Of a stretch of DNA of 28,426 nucleotides, positions 1 through 8,204 are shown one piece after another (within the stretch, counting starts at the first letter, position 1; the number at the start of each line of letters is the position of its first letter). The notes under the pieces are model-generated. The model did no database searches and was not told the DNA's origin. It saw only the letters and a program-made list of their open reading frames with translations. Source of the DNA: JAKVKY01 sp964293585 (lineage in GTDB: Bacteria > Bacillota > Negativicutes > Acidaminococcales > Acidaminococcaceae); contig CAXYYS010000024.1 in the NCBI GenBank assembly GCA_964293585.1, forward strand, positions 1 through 28,426. The letters are read 5' to 3'. A program made the translations under genes and the position numbers.

Positions 1-2
1 CA

Positions 3-16
3 ACGCAAAATTGCGT
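3..16 (-). terminator. Possible 3' hairpin after rpmA, cut by the window edge
   Basis: Positions 3-16 form a short inverted repeat (ACGCA, four-base loop, TGCGT) about 20 bases past the rpmA stop codon. The window ends before any U-tract could be seen, so a terminator is only a possibility. Read-through to a following gene such as obgE, common in this neighbourhood in Bacillota, cannot be excluded. Confidence 0.3.
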
Positions 17-36
17 CGGTGTTTTTAAATTTAGCT

Positions 37-366
37 TTAAACTGCCTTAGCTTCTTCTTTAGCCGGTTTAGCTTCAGCCTTAGCTGCCTCTACCGGGTAA
101 ACGCTGATCTGGCGGTCAAAACGGCCCTTGCGCTCAAACTTAACCACGCCGTCAATCTTGGCGTAGATGGAGAAGTTCTTGCCCAGGCCTACGTTCTTGC
201 CCACCTGGAAGCGGGTGCCTTTTTGGCGCACGATGATGCTGCCGGCGGTTACGATATTGCTGTCGTGAACCTTGGTGCCCCAGCGTTGCGCATTACTATC
301 ACGGCCGTTATGAGAACTGCCGGTGCCTTTTTTATGGGCATGTAATTGCAGGATAATCTTAAACAT
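37..366 (-). CDS. rpmA: 50S ribosomal protein L27 with N-terminal extension
   Basis: This is bacterial ribosomal protein L27, a large-subunit protein whose N-terminus reaches toward the peptidyl-transferase centre. The family core is clear: AHKKGTGSSHNGRDS near the start, then QRWGTKVHDSNIV and GSIIVRQKGTRF. I chose the ATG at 366 because an AGGGGG Shine-Dalgarno lies eight bases upstream; the in-frame GTG at 375 would overlap that site. The ten residues before HKKG (MFKIILQLHA) match the position of the removable N-terminal extension of Bacillota L27, normally cleaved by Prp, which is encoded just upstream. The usual LQFF/LQLF motif reads LQLH here. The C-terminus carries an Ala/Lys/Glu-rich tail of about 20 residues. 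The identity is certain; the processing is inferred. Confidence 0.97.
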   Translation of the reverse strand: MFKIILQLHAHKKGTGSSHNGRDSNAQRWGTKVHDSNIVTAGSIIVRQKGTRFQVGKNVGLGKNFSIYAKIDGVVKFERKGRFDRQISVYPVEAAKAEAKPAKEEAKAV

Positions 367-371
367 TGGTT

Positions 372-698
372 TCACCCCCTGTGTTTATTGAGTGTGATCT
401 CCCCGGGCTGGTCCTGGGCTAACTGTTCCAGCGTCAGTTCCATGCTGTTAAGTAAGTCCTGGGTCCTGGCCGTAGGCGCTGCTTTAAGCTGCACCCTGAG
501 AAGACCTTTAGTCTCATCCGTGGTATACGCCAGCGGATGTTTGAGTTGTTGTTCCAAACCGATGAGAGCCATCTGCGTGACTGCAGACACCCAGGCACAC
601 ACGATGCTGCTGCCTTGCGGCGCGTCATCTGCATGACCTGCGGCCTGATAGCCGGTGATGAACCCTGCCCGGTCGGTAAAGATATCAATAATAATCAT
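372..698 (-). CDS. prp: Ribosomal-processing cysteine protease Prp (YsxB family)
   Basis: Prp is a small cysteine protease that trims the N-terminal extension of L27 in Bacillota and relatives. The 108-residue length fits the family. The catalytic pair is visible as His22 (AAGHAD) and Cys34 (SSIVCAWVSA), the same spacing and numbering known for the Staphylococcus aureus enzyme. The gene sits between rplU and rpmA in the conserved order, with 19 bases after the rplU stop, and its end abuts the rpmA Shine-Dalgarno. I see no convincing ribosome binding site of its own before the ATG, which suggests coupling to rplU translation and low output, sensible for a processing enzyme. The family call is firm; action on this particular L27 is inferred. 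Confidence 0.93.
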   Translation of the reverse strand: MIIIDIFTDRAGFITGYQAAGHADDAPQGSSIVCAWVSAVTQMALIGLEQQLKHPLAYTTDETKGLLRVQLKAAPTARTQDLLNSMELTLEQLAQDQPGEITLNKHRG

Positions 699-717
699 AC
701 TATTGACGTGTTACTGC

Positions 718-1029
718 TTATGCATTGATAGCTTCGATCTTAACGGTCGTGAACGGTTGACGATGGCCAGCACGTTTACGCTCATTGACCTTGCTCTTGT
801 ACTTGAAGATCAGAATCTTCTGTCCTTTGCCGTGTTCCACAACTTCAGCGGTAACCTTGGCGCCCTTAACAGTGGGTTTGCCTACGTTCACGCCTTCGTC
901 ATTCACGATAGCCAGCACTTCGTCAAATTCAACTTTTGCGCCTTTTTCTGCATCTAACTTTTCTACCTGCAGAACGTCGCCTTCGCTGACCTTGTACTGT
1001 TTGCCGCCAGTCTTAATGATTGCGTACAT
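718..1029 (-). CDS. rplU: 50S ribosomal protein L21
   Basis: This is ribosomal protein L21, a 23S rRNA-binding large-subunit protein. The 103 residues match the family length. It shows the start MYAIIKTGGKQYKV, the central VNVGKPTVKGAKVTAEV and the C-terminal basic RNA-binding stretch KRAGHRQPFTTVKI. The ATG at 1029 is preceded by GGAGGTG at good spacing. It is the first gene of the rplU-prp-rpmA operon and has its own promoter and an unusually long leader of about 110 bases. Confidence 0.98.
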   Translation of the reverse strand: MYAIIKTGGKQYKVSEGDVLQVEKLDAEKGAKVEFDEVLAIVNDEGVNVGKPTVKGAKVTAEVVEHGKGQKILIFKYKSKVNERKRAGHRQPFTTVKIEAINA

Positions 1030-1140
1030 CTATTGCACCTCCCTTATGATAGACTCGCCGTTAGTGGTAGATCCCGGCAGTTGCCGCGGTCATTTCCGAA
1101 CCATTTCCGTGCGGTTGGGGACGGACACTTCTGTCCATAC
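1030..1140 (-). promoter_or_regulatory. rplU 5' leader, candidate L21-type autoregulatory RNA
   Basis: From the predicted start site near 1140 to the rplU ATG there are about 110 untranslated bases. The RNA would begin with a compact hairpin at 1123-1136 (GGACA, GAAG loop, TGTCC). An octamer CGGAAATG then occurs twice, three bases apart, flanked by C/G-rich strands (CCGCA and ACCGCGG), and a GGCA-ACT-GCC mini-hairpin follows. L21 leader RNAs are known upstream of rplU in Bacillota; I cannot confirm a match to that family by eye. Confidence 0.5.
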
Positions 1141-1146
1141 TGAAGT

Positions 1147-1175
1147 AATATATCATAACAATCAGCTGTTGTCAA
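1147..1175 (-). promoter_or_regulatory. Sigma-A-type promoter for rplU-prp-rpmA
   Basis: A consensus -35 TTGACA (1175-1170) is followed after 17 bases by a -10 TATATT (1152-1147). The -35 box lies inside the last codons of rng, so the ribosomal operon starts from within the end of the upstream gene. The transcription start should fall near 1140. Confidence 0.75.
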
Positions 1176-2562
1176 GGAGCGAGAAAGACTCCACATCTAA
1201 CGCCGCATCCTCTTCCACTGTCAGGGAACAATTGAGTTCTCTGTCCCAGGCATGCAGCTGGGTCTTTAAATATTCGGCCACCAGGGGATGCGCCATGATC
1301 AGAATATCCCGGCAGGCGCCCGGTTTTTTTAGCAGGCCCCGCAAACGGCGCTTGGCTTCAATAGCCACCGTTTCCGGACTTTGCACCTGGCCGCTGCCCT
1401 GGCACACCGGACAGGGAGCATACAACACCGAATCCAGGTTCTGGCGGCTCTTCTTTCTGGTAATTTCCACCAGGTTCAGCACCGTGATATCCTGAATCTT
1501 GGGCCGCATCTTATCACCGGCAAACGCTTTCTGCAAAACTTGCAGGACCTCGTTTTTATGCGCCTCCGTATGCATGTCGATAAAATCCACCACGATGATG
1601 CCGCCAATATCCCGGAGCCGGAGCTGGAAAGCAATGGCCTCCGCCGCTTCCCGGTTGGTACGCATGATAGTAGCTTCCAGGCTGGAAGGATCTTTAAAGC
1701 TGCCGCTGTTCACGTCGATGACCGTCATGGCTTCCGTGTGGTCGATGACGATATAACCGCCGCAGGGTAAATCCACCCTCCGGTCGCTGATGGAAGCGAT
1801 GGCTTCGGTCAAACCGTAGTAGCTAAAAATATCCTGAGCGCCGCGATATAATTTTAACTTTTTGATATCTTCATCCGGCACGCCTTTTAAAAGGTTCAGC
1901 AGCCGGTCGTAAGCGTCCTTGTCGTCAATGATAATCTTTTCTACGGAACTGTTCAGATAATCCCGGACGATACGCACAGACAAATCCAATTCCCGGTATA
2001 CCAGGACCGGCGCCTTGCTGACCCGCATCCGCTTCTCAATGTGCTGCCAGGCCGCCAGCTGGGTCTTCAGGTCGGACAAAAGCACCTCGTCCGGCAAGCC
2101 GTCCGCCACTGTCCGCACTACTACGCCCATGTTCTTGGGTTTATTTTTCTCAATCAGTTCCCACAGATGTTCCCGTTTCAAGGCCCCGTTAATCTTACGG
2201 CTGATACCGATATAATCATTGCCCGGCACAAGTACGATGTAACGTCCCGGCAGGGTAACCTCCCGGGTAGCCGTGGGCCCCTTGGCTCCGCGGGGATCCT
2301 TGCTGATCTGGACCAGCACACTGCGGCCTTCGGTCAGGCGGCGGTCATCGCCTACGAACAAAAACGCATTCTGTTCCAGGCCGATATCCACAAAGGCTGC
2401 CTGCAGTCCCGGCACCACATTGGCCACCCGGCCCAGGAAAATATTTCCTACCAGATGGTTCTCGCTGTCCCGTTCGACCAGATATTCCCGTAATACTTTG
2501 TCTTCCAGCAACCCCATACGGGTTTCTTCGGGGGTACTGCTGATGATGATACTTGTTGCCAT
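1162..2562 (-). CDS. rng: Ribonuclease G/E family endoribonuclease
   Basis: An endoribonuclease of the RNase E/G family, acting in rRNA maturation and mRNA turnover. It has an N-terminal S1-like RNA-binding region (NIFLGRVANVVPGLQAAFVDIG). The Mg2+-binding catalytic acidic residues lie in VIDVNSGSF and IIVVDFIDM, and the C-terminal part holds the zinc-link-type Cys pair CPVC in APCPVCQGSGQ. At 466 residues it is the short RNase G form without the long RNase E scaffold. I place the start at the ATG at 2562 (MATSIII), five bases after AAGGAG; a longer frame upstream overlaps the DUF2344 gene and has no family similarity. It follows the radical SAM pair and precedes rplU, a typical Bacillota order. 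Confidence 0.93.
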   Translation of the reverse strand: MATSIIISSTPEETRMGLLEDKVLREYLVERDSENHLVGNIFLGRVANVVPGLQAAFVDIGLEQNAFLFVGDDRRLTEGRSVLVQISKDPRGAKGPTATREVTLPGRYIVLVPGNDYIGISRKINGALKREHLWELIEKNKPKNMGVVVRTVADGLPDEVLLSDLKTQLAAWQHIEKRMRVSKAPVLVYRELDLSVRIVRDYLNSSVEKIIIDDKDAYDRLLNLLKGVPDEDIKKLKLYRGAQDIFSYYGLTEAIASISDRRVDLPCGGYIVIDHTEAMTVIDVNSGSFKDPSSLEATIMRTNREAAEAIAFQLRLRDIGGIIVVDFIDMHTEAHKNEVLQVLQKAFAGDKMRPKIQDITVLNLVEITRKKSRQNLDSVLYAPCPVCQGSGQVQSPETVAIEAKRRLRGLLKKPGACRDILIMAHPLVAEYLKTQLHAWDRELNCSLTVEEDAALDVESFSLLDNS

Positions 2563-2584
2563 ACACACTCCTTCGGAGCCAAAA

Positions 2585-3286
2585 TCATTGTGCCCCTGCC
2601 AGCATCGGTTCATGCCGGCCCAGGTCATCGACCCGGTATAAATCCAATCTTTCTATATCTGCCAGTTCCACCGGCAATTCCAATTCATACTGCTTATTCA
2701 GGGCGTTGACCAGATCCACAGCTTTCATGCTGCCTGCCGGCGTGATGCGGCAGTCAAAACGCAGGGTCAGTTTTCCGTCCTGCAGCTCAGCTTCCAGATG
2801 GGGAATATAAAACTTGACATCTATCTCTTTAACGCCGGCTTTAGTCTTGGGAGCCTTTTTGATAAACGGCAGGCTGCCTGCCTCGTTAAAAGCACCAATG
2901 GCCTGAGAAATTTTATCCGGATTAGCGGCAGGTACCACTACCTGATAAGTGGCGCCGCCTGCTACGCTCATCAGCGCCGGTGCATGGTCTTCTACCGCAT
3001 CTGCAGTCACAACCCTGATCCCGGCCGGTAAAGCCCTGCGCAATTTTAGCGCCGCTTCCGCCGGCGGTACCGGCTCCTTCAGTTCCATTTCCACAAACTC
3101 GGCCTGACTGACCACGCCCACGCCCAGTGCTGACGCCAGGGATAATTTCATGTGCGGGTTAAACCCTTCGCTATAAGCTACCGGCAGTTTGGCCCTGAGC
3201 ACGGCCCGCATCAGGGTACGTGCATATTCCAGATGGCTGATGAAGCGGATGCTCCGGTCCTTGGTAATCTGTAATCTTAATTTCAT
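2585..3286 (-). CDS. DUF2344 / TIGR03936-type radical SAM-linked protein
   Basis: A 233-residue protein of the DUF2344 (TIGR03936) family, recognised from its N-terminus (KLRLQITKDRSIRFISHLEYARTLMRAVLRA is present in segments; then LPVAYSEGFNPHMKLS). Its biochemical role is unknown. In many Bacillota it is encoded immediately after, or fused to, a B12-binding-type radical SAM protein, and here the two reading frames overlap by four bases (ATGA). A strong AGGAGGTG lies inside the end of the upstream gene, eight bases before this ATG. Translational coupling and a shared function are therefore likely; proximity to RNase G and ribosomal genes makes an RNA-related role plausible but unproven. Confidence 0.85.
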   Translation of the reverse strand: MKLRLQITKDRSIRFISHLEYARTLMRAVLRAKLPVAYSEGFNPHMKLSLASALGVGVVSQAEFVEMELKEPVPPAEAALKLRRALPAGIRVVTADAVEDHAPALMSVAGGATYQVVVPAANPDKISQAIGAFNEAGSLPFIKKAPKTKAGVKEIDVKFYIPHLEAELQDGKLTLRFDCRITPAGSMKAVDLVNALNKQYELELPVELADIERLDLYRVDDLGRHEPMLAGAQ

Positions 3287-5265
3287 TGCGGCCGCACCTC
3301 CTCTGTTACCGGTGCAACCGAAGTTGTGTCCGGGGTTCCTGCTGTCTGTACAACTTGTAAGTTAACCGGTGCAGCAGCTGCAGGTGCCGGAACAGGCACC
3401 TGGCCCGTATAATCCACCACTGTCACCCCTAATTGCTGGCACACGTTACAACCGGTGCAGGCACCGTGCCGGCAATCATGAGTCAGCTGCGCCAGTTTGG
3501 CTTTCCGGTATTCGTTAGCCAGGAAAGCTTTGGCTACACCGGGAGACACATGTTCCCAGGGAAAAACTTCCTCTTCTCCCCGCACCCGGTCCGCATAAAA
3601 ATGCGGGTCCAGACCACAATCCGTAAATACCTGCTGCCACAAATCAAAATTAAAGCAGTCGTCCCAGCCGTCAAACCGTTCGCCCTGCTGCCAGGCCTTG
3701 TAGAGCGCCGCACCTAAACGCCGGTCACCCCGGGCAAACACGCCTTCCAGTACGCTGACCTTGCTTTCGTGGTACTGGTAGTTAATGCCCCGCACCCGGC
3801 TGAATGCTTCTTTCAAAAGCATATCTTTGCGTTTAATCTCGGCCAGGGAATCCTGGGCCGCCCACTGGAACGCCGTATAAGGTTTGGGCACAAAGTTAGC
3901 CACGCTCACCGTGACCATGGCGCCGCCCTTGCCGGTTACTTCTTTATATTTGTACAAAACTTTTTTTGCTAAAGTGGCAATAGCCAGGACATCTGCATCT
4001 GTCTCGTAGGGCAGGCCGATCATAAAATATAATTTTACTTTCTTCCAGCCGTTGGCAAAAGCCGCGCTGACGGCGTCCATCAGATTCTCTTCCGTCACGC
4101 CTTTGTTAATCACGTCCCGCATCCGCTGGCTGCCGGCTTCGGGCGCAAAAGTCAGGCCGCTCTTACGGACACTGTTCACTTTCTGGGCCACATCAATACA
4201 AAAACTATCAATGCGCAGACTAGGCAGGGACACGCTCACCCGTTCGTCCTTAAAATCTTCTTTAAGCATGCCGTCCAAGAGCGGGTCCAGACAGGAATAA
4301 TCTGCCGTACTCAGGCTGAACAGAGAAATTTCGTCGTACCCGGTGTTATCCACCAGCTGACGGGCCAGTTGCCGTAACTGCTCCGGCTTCCGTTCCCGCA
4401 CGGGACGATACACCATGCCCGCGTTACAGAAGCGGCAGCCGCGGCTGCAGCCTCTAAAAACTTCCAGCATGATGCGGTCATGGACAATGGACATAAAGGG
4501 CACGATGGGATCCGTAGGATAATCCACCGTAGCCAGATCTTTAACCGCCCGTTTGTAAATTACCGGCTGCGCCACTTTTTGGTTCGGCGTTACCGCCTGC
4601 ACCGTACCATCGTCCTGATACGTCACATCATAGAACGAAGGCACATAGATGCCGCTGACCTGAGCCGCCGCCTGTAAGAAACCCGTACGCCCGCCCTGCC
4701 GGCCGGCAGCTTTCCATTTTTTATACACGGTCACCAGTTCCGGCAAAGTTTCTTCACCCTCGCCAATCACGGCCAGGTCAAAGAAATCTGCCAGGGGCTC
4801 CGGATTAAAAACGCAGGGTCCCCCCACGATCACGAAAGGTTCATCTTCCTTCCGGTCTTGAGCCAGAACGGTCACGCCGCCCAGATCTAACATATTTAAG
4901 ATATTCGTATAGCTAAGCTCGTACTGCAGGGTAAAACCTACCAGGTCGCACTCTGCCAATGCCTGTTTGGTTTCCAGGGTGGTCAGGACCACGCCTCGCT
5001 CCCGCATCAGCTTTTCCATGTCTACCCAGGGAGCATAGGTACGTTCCGCAGCTACCCCTTCCATCCGGTTCAGGATGTGGTATAAAATTTTAAAGCCCAG
5101 ATAACTCATGCCTACTTCATAAACATCGGGAAACGCCAGAGCGATACGTACCTCTGCCCGTTCCTTGACCACGCTGCCAAATTCTCCGCCCGTATACCGG
5201 GCCGGTTTTTCCACAGCACTTAACATATCAATGGTAAAGTCTTTTTTATAATCCCGCTTGGTCAT
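3283..5265 (-). CDS. B12-binding-type radical SAM protein (TIGR03960 family)
   Basis: A 660-residue radical SAM enzyme. The N-terminal part (roughly residues 40-200) resembles a cobalamin-binding Rossmann domain (IALAFPDVYEVGMSYLGFKIL, FVIVGGPCVFNPEPLADFFD, VIGEGEETLPEL). The radical SAM [4Fe-4S] motif CxxxCxxC is Cys273, Cys277 and Cys280 (RGCSRGCRFC). The C-terminus carries a second Cys cluster (CRHGACTGCNVC) that could bind another Fe-S centre, then a Pro/Ala/Val-rich tail. The substrate of this family is unknown. The ATG at 5265 has AGGAGG five bases upstream. The gene overlaps its DUF2344 partner by four bases and follows rodA closely. Confidence 0.88.
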   Translation of the reverse strand: MTKRDYKKDFTIDMLSAVEKPARYTGGEFGSVVKERAEVRIALAFPDVYEVGMSYLGFKILYHILNRMEGVAAERTYAPWVDMEKLMRERGVVLTTLETKQALAECDLVGFTLQYELSYTNILNMLDLGGVTVLAQDRKEDEPFVIVGGPCVFNPEPLADFFDLAVIGEGEETLPELVTVYKKWKAAGRQGGRTGFLQAAAQVSGIYVPSFYDVTYQDDGTVQAVTPNQKVAQPVIYKRAVKDLATVDYPTDPIVPFMSIVHDRIMLEVFRGCSRGCRFCNAGMVYRPVRERKPEQLRQLARQLVDNTGYDEISLFSLSTADYSCLDPLLDGMLKEDFKDERVSVSLPSLRIDSFCIDVAQKVNSVRKSGLTFAPEAGSQRMRDVINKGVTEENLMDAVSAAFANGWKKVKLYFMIGLPYETDADVLAIATLAKKVLYKYKEVTGKGGAMVTVSVANFVPKPYTAFQWAAQDSLAEIKRKDMLLKEAFSRVRGINYQYHESKVSVLEGVFARGDRRLGAALYKAWQQGERFDGWDDCFNFDLWQQVFTDCGLDPHFYADRVRGEEEVFPWEHVSPGVAKAFLANEYRKAKLAQLTHDCRHGACTGCNVCQQLGVTVVDYTGQVPVPAPAAAAPVNLQVVQTAGTPDTTSVAPVTEEVRPQ

Positions 5266-5274
5266 CGGTTCCTC

Positions 5275-6363
5275 CTAAAATTGTAACTGTTCCCGCTGTA
5301 AATTGATATTGAGCAGCAAACCTACCAGCAAAAGGTTAATGGTGAGCGAGCTGGCTCCATAACTTACGAAAGGCAGCGGCACACCGGTCACAGGCATGAT
5401 GCCCGCCGTCATGCCGATATTGACCACCACATGAAAAAGAAACATGCCGGTAATACCTACGGCCAATAAAGTCCCGAAATCATCTTCCGCGTTCAAAGCA
5501 ATGCTCAGTCCCCGCCAAATGATAATCAGATACAGGGCGATGATGATCAGGCTGCCTATAAACCCGAATTCTTCCCCGGCCACGGCAAAAATAAAATCCG
5601 TATGGTTCTCGGGCAAGAAGTTGAGCTGGCTCTGAGTGCCCTGCAGCCATCCTTTACCCAGCAGCATCCCGCTGCCGATGGCAATCTTGCTCTGGATGAC
5701 ATGATAGCCGGCGCCGAAAGGATCCAGTTCCGGGTTTAAAAAGACCCGCAGCCGGTTGCGCTGGTATTCTTTCAAAAAATGCCAGATGGCCGGCAGGGAT
5801 AAACAACTGATGCAACCGCACAAAGCCAGCCAGCGCATCTTAAAGCCGCACATCAGGAACATGGACAGGGCGATAGCGCCAAAAACCAGGGCCGTACCCA
5901 AATCCGGCTGCCGCATGACCAGGAGAAAAGGGACCAGGGTAAAGAGCACCGGTTGCCAGTAATCTGTAAAATCAAGCAGCCGGTAAGAGCGGCCGTGTAA
6001 AAATGCCGCCAGACAGACTATCATAAAACCTTTACAAAATTCGCTGGGCTGGAAAGCCAGCGGTCCTAACCTGAGCCAGCGCTGGGCTCCCATCTGGGCA
6101 TGACCGAACAACATCACGCCCAGCAGCAGCAACACCATGAACAGATATAAGGGCGAAGCGATCCGCTCCAGCTGTTTGTAATCCACCGTCAGCGACAGCG
6201 CCATCAAGATACTGCCGGCCAGCATAAAAAGCGCCTGCCGTTGTACCATCCAGCCATAACCGCCGCCGTGGGTGGCGCTATAGATCAGCACCAGCCCGAT
6301 AGCCATCAGAGCTGCCACTGCTATTATTAATATCCAATCCAGATTCCGCAAATATCTTTGCAT
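5275..6363 (-). CDS. rodA: Rod shape-determining SEDS glycosyltransferase RodA
   Basis: RodA is the SEDS-family peptidoglycan polymerase of the elongasome, working with the class B PBP2 encoded directly upstream. The 362 residues are almost entirely hydrophobic, with about ten membrane segments. SEDS signatures visible include QRQALFMLAGS near the N-terminus, PDLGTALVFGA in the middle, LNFLPENHTDFIFAVAGEEFGF, and the C-terminal TGVPLPFVSYGASSL. Only two bases separate it from the stop of the PBP2 gene, and an AAGGA sits at the end of that gene. RodA rather than FtsW is supported by the mre/PBP2 context. Confidence 0.94.
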   Translation of the reverse strand: MQRYLRNLDWILIIAVAALMAIGLVLIYSATHGGGYGWMVQRQALFMLAGSILMALSLTVDYKQLERIASPLYLFMVLLLLGVMLFGHAQMGAQRWLRLGPLAFQPSEFCKGFMIVCLAAFLHGRSYRLLDFTDYWQPVLFTLVPFLLVMRQPDLGTALVFGAIALSMFLMCGFKMRWLALCGCISCLSLPAIWHFLKEYQRNRLRVFLNPELDPFGAGYHVIQSKIAIGSGMLLGKGWLQGTQSQLNFLPENHTDFIFAVAGEEFGFIGSLIIIALYLIIIWRGLSIALNAEDDFGTLLAVGITGMFLFHVVVNIGMTAGIMPVTGVPLPFVSYGASSLTINLLLVGLLLNINLQREQLQF

Positions 6364-6365
6364 GA

Positions 6366-8147
6366 CTAATCCTTTTCCTGCAGCATGTACTCCAGCACCT
6401 TATAAACAATAGGTCCGGCGGCCGTAGCACCGTAACTGCCCTGCTCCACCACCGCCGCTACCACCAGTTTGGGGTTATCGGCCGGCGCATAGGCAATAAA
6501 AAGTCCGTGATCCTGGCCGTGCGGGTTTTCGGCTGTGCCCGTCTTGCCTGCAATAGGTACGCCCAGGTTGCTAAAATAAGCCGCAGTACCGCCGGCCTGG
6601 GTCACACCTAAAAGTCCTTTGCGGATTAACGCCAGGGTTTCCGGGCTGATACCTACATTTTTAGCCTCCGCCCGCTGGGGCACGGCCAAAACTGTTCCGT
6701 CCTCGTTCAAAACTTTCTCCACCAGATATGGTTGGTGCAGGACGCCGTTTTCTGCTACCACAGAGAGCATCTGGGCCAGCTGCAGCGGTGTCACCAGGGT
6801 CAGACCCTGGCCGATGGCCGCGTTAAAAGTATCACCCAGCCCCCACTCCTCGCCAAAAACTTTTTGTTTAGCTGCCGGCGAAGGAATCAGGCCTGAGGCT
6901 TCCCCGGGCAAATCAATACCGGTAATCTTACCAAAACCATATTTAGCCGCATAGGCATCCAGGTTCTCAATCCCTACCCGGCGTCCCATCTCATAAAAAT
7001 ATACGTTATCACTGGCGGCAAAAGCCGTCTGGAAATTAATCCAGCCCAGAGCTTCCCCGCCGGCGTTCCCCATAGGAATAATCCAGTGATGGCCGCTATC
7101 AAAGATGAGCTCATCGGGGGTCACCTTATGTAAATCCAGGGCAGCGCTGCCGGTAACTACCTTAAAAGTAGAGCCAGCAGGATATTCGCCGCTGATAGCT
7201 TTATCCGTCATCGGGTCAAACGGATTTTGATTGATGGCCTGCCAATCTTTTGTAGAAATACCCCGCACAAACAGATTCGGATTAAAACCGGGCCGGCTGA
7301 CCATGGCGCGGATAGCACCCGACCTGGGATCCATGGCCACCACGGCACAGGCTTTGGCATACGGTGCCACGCCACTGGTTTGCAGGGTGGTTAACTGTGC
7401 GTCCACAGCTTTTTCCAGCGCCTGCTGCAACCCCAAATCCAGGGTCAGCACCAGGTCCTTGCCGCTCTTAGGCTTCACGCTGCCCAGCTGTTGTACCACG
7501 CGTCCGCTGGCATCAACTTCTTCATTGCGTTTGCCATCCGTTCCGCGCAGATAATTATCATAAGTTTTTTCCAGGCCCGCCTTGCCGACGATGCTTCCCT
7601 GGGGCAGCCCTTTATATTTACCCTGGGTGATATCGTATTCCGATACCTCTCCGGTATAACCCAGCACATGCACCGCCAGTTCGTTAAACACATAACGGCG
7701 TTCCGGTTCCAGTTCCACGGCCACGCCGTTTAATTCCCGCCGGCGTTCCTCAATGCTGGTAATCTCGTCCGTGCTCAGGTTGCTTTTAATCTTAATAGGT
7801 TCATAACTGTCCGCAGCCAGTTTAAGCTTGGACCTAATCAGGTCCGGCTTCACATTCAGGATCTCACCCAGCGTTTGCAGCATGGCTTCCGTGTACTGAC
7901 GATGAGGCTGCAAGGTTAAAGTATAACCGGCAAAACTATTCGCCAGCACCTTGCCGTGCCGGTCATACACCAAGCCCCTGGCAGCTACAATCCTGGTACT
8001 GCGCAAACGGTTGCCATCCGCCTGGCGATCATAATACACACCTTTATAAATTTGTAAGTACGCCATCCGGGCCAGCAGTATGACAAAAATGCCGGTACTA
8101 ACCAGGAGCATATTCTTCAGCCGGTTGGCATAGGTCTTATTTAACAT
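6366..8147 (-). CDS. mrdA: Penicillin-binding protein 2 (class B transpeptidase)
   Basis: The elongation-specific peptidoglycan transpeptidase, partner of RodA. From the chosen start (ATG at 8147, four bases after AAGGAG) it has 593 residues. One membrane anchor lies at about residues 12-30, then a PBP-dimer/pedestal region, then the transpeptidase domain. The catalytic triad motifs are visible: Ser326-Thr-Phe-Lys329 (YPAGSTFK), Ser379-Asp-Asn381 (AASDNVYF) and Lys535-Thr-Gly537 (AGKTGTAEN). A GTG at 8171 would add eight residues but has a poorer ribosome binding site. It lies between mreD and rodA as in classical mre-mrd clusters. Confidence 0.95.
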   Translation of the reverse strand: MLNKTYANRLKNMLLVSTGIFVILLARMAYLQIYKGVYYDRQADGNRLRSTRIVAARGLVYDRHGKVLANSFAGYTLTLQPHRQYTEAMLQTLGEILNVKPDLIRSKLKLAADSYEPIKIKSNLSTDEITSIEERRRELNGVAVELEPERRYVFNELAVHVLGYTGEVSEYDITQGKYKGLPQGSIVGKAGLEKTYDNYLRGTDGKRNEEVDASGRVVQQLGSVKPKSGKDLVLTLDLGLQQALEKAVDAQLTTLQTSGVAPYAKACAVVAMDPRSGAIRAMVSRPGFNPNLFVRGISTKDWQAINQNPFDPMTDKAISGEYPAGSTFKVVTGSAALDLHKVTPDELIFDSGHHWIIPMGNAGGEALGWINFQTAFAASDNVYFYEMGRRVGIENLDAYAAKYGFGKITGIDLPGEASGLIPSPAAKQKVFGEEWGLGDTFNAAIGQGLTLVTPLQLAQMLSVVAENGVLHQPYLVEKVLNEDGTVLAVPQRAEAKNVGISPETLALIRKGLLGVTQAGGTAAYFSNLGVPIAGKTGTAENPHGQDHGLFIAYAPADNPKLVVAAVVEQGSYGATAAGPIVYKVLEYMLQEKD

Positions 8148-8204
8148 GGCACTCCTTCGGTCATCAGGCACAACTTTCCTGACCGCAGCTCTGCCCGTAC
8201 TTTT

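Noticed and set aside
785..1495. Open plus-strand frame of 236 codons spanning rplU, its leader and the rng end
   Set aside because: It crosses a clear promoter and two genes on the other strand and shows no recognisable motifs.
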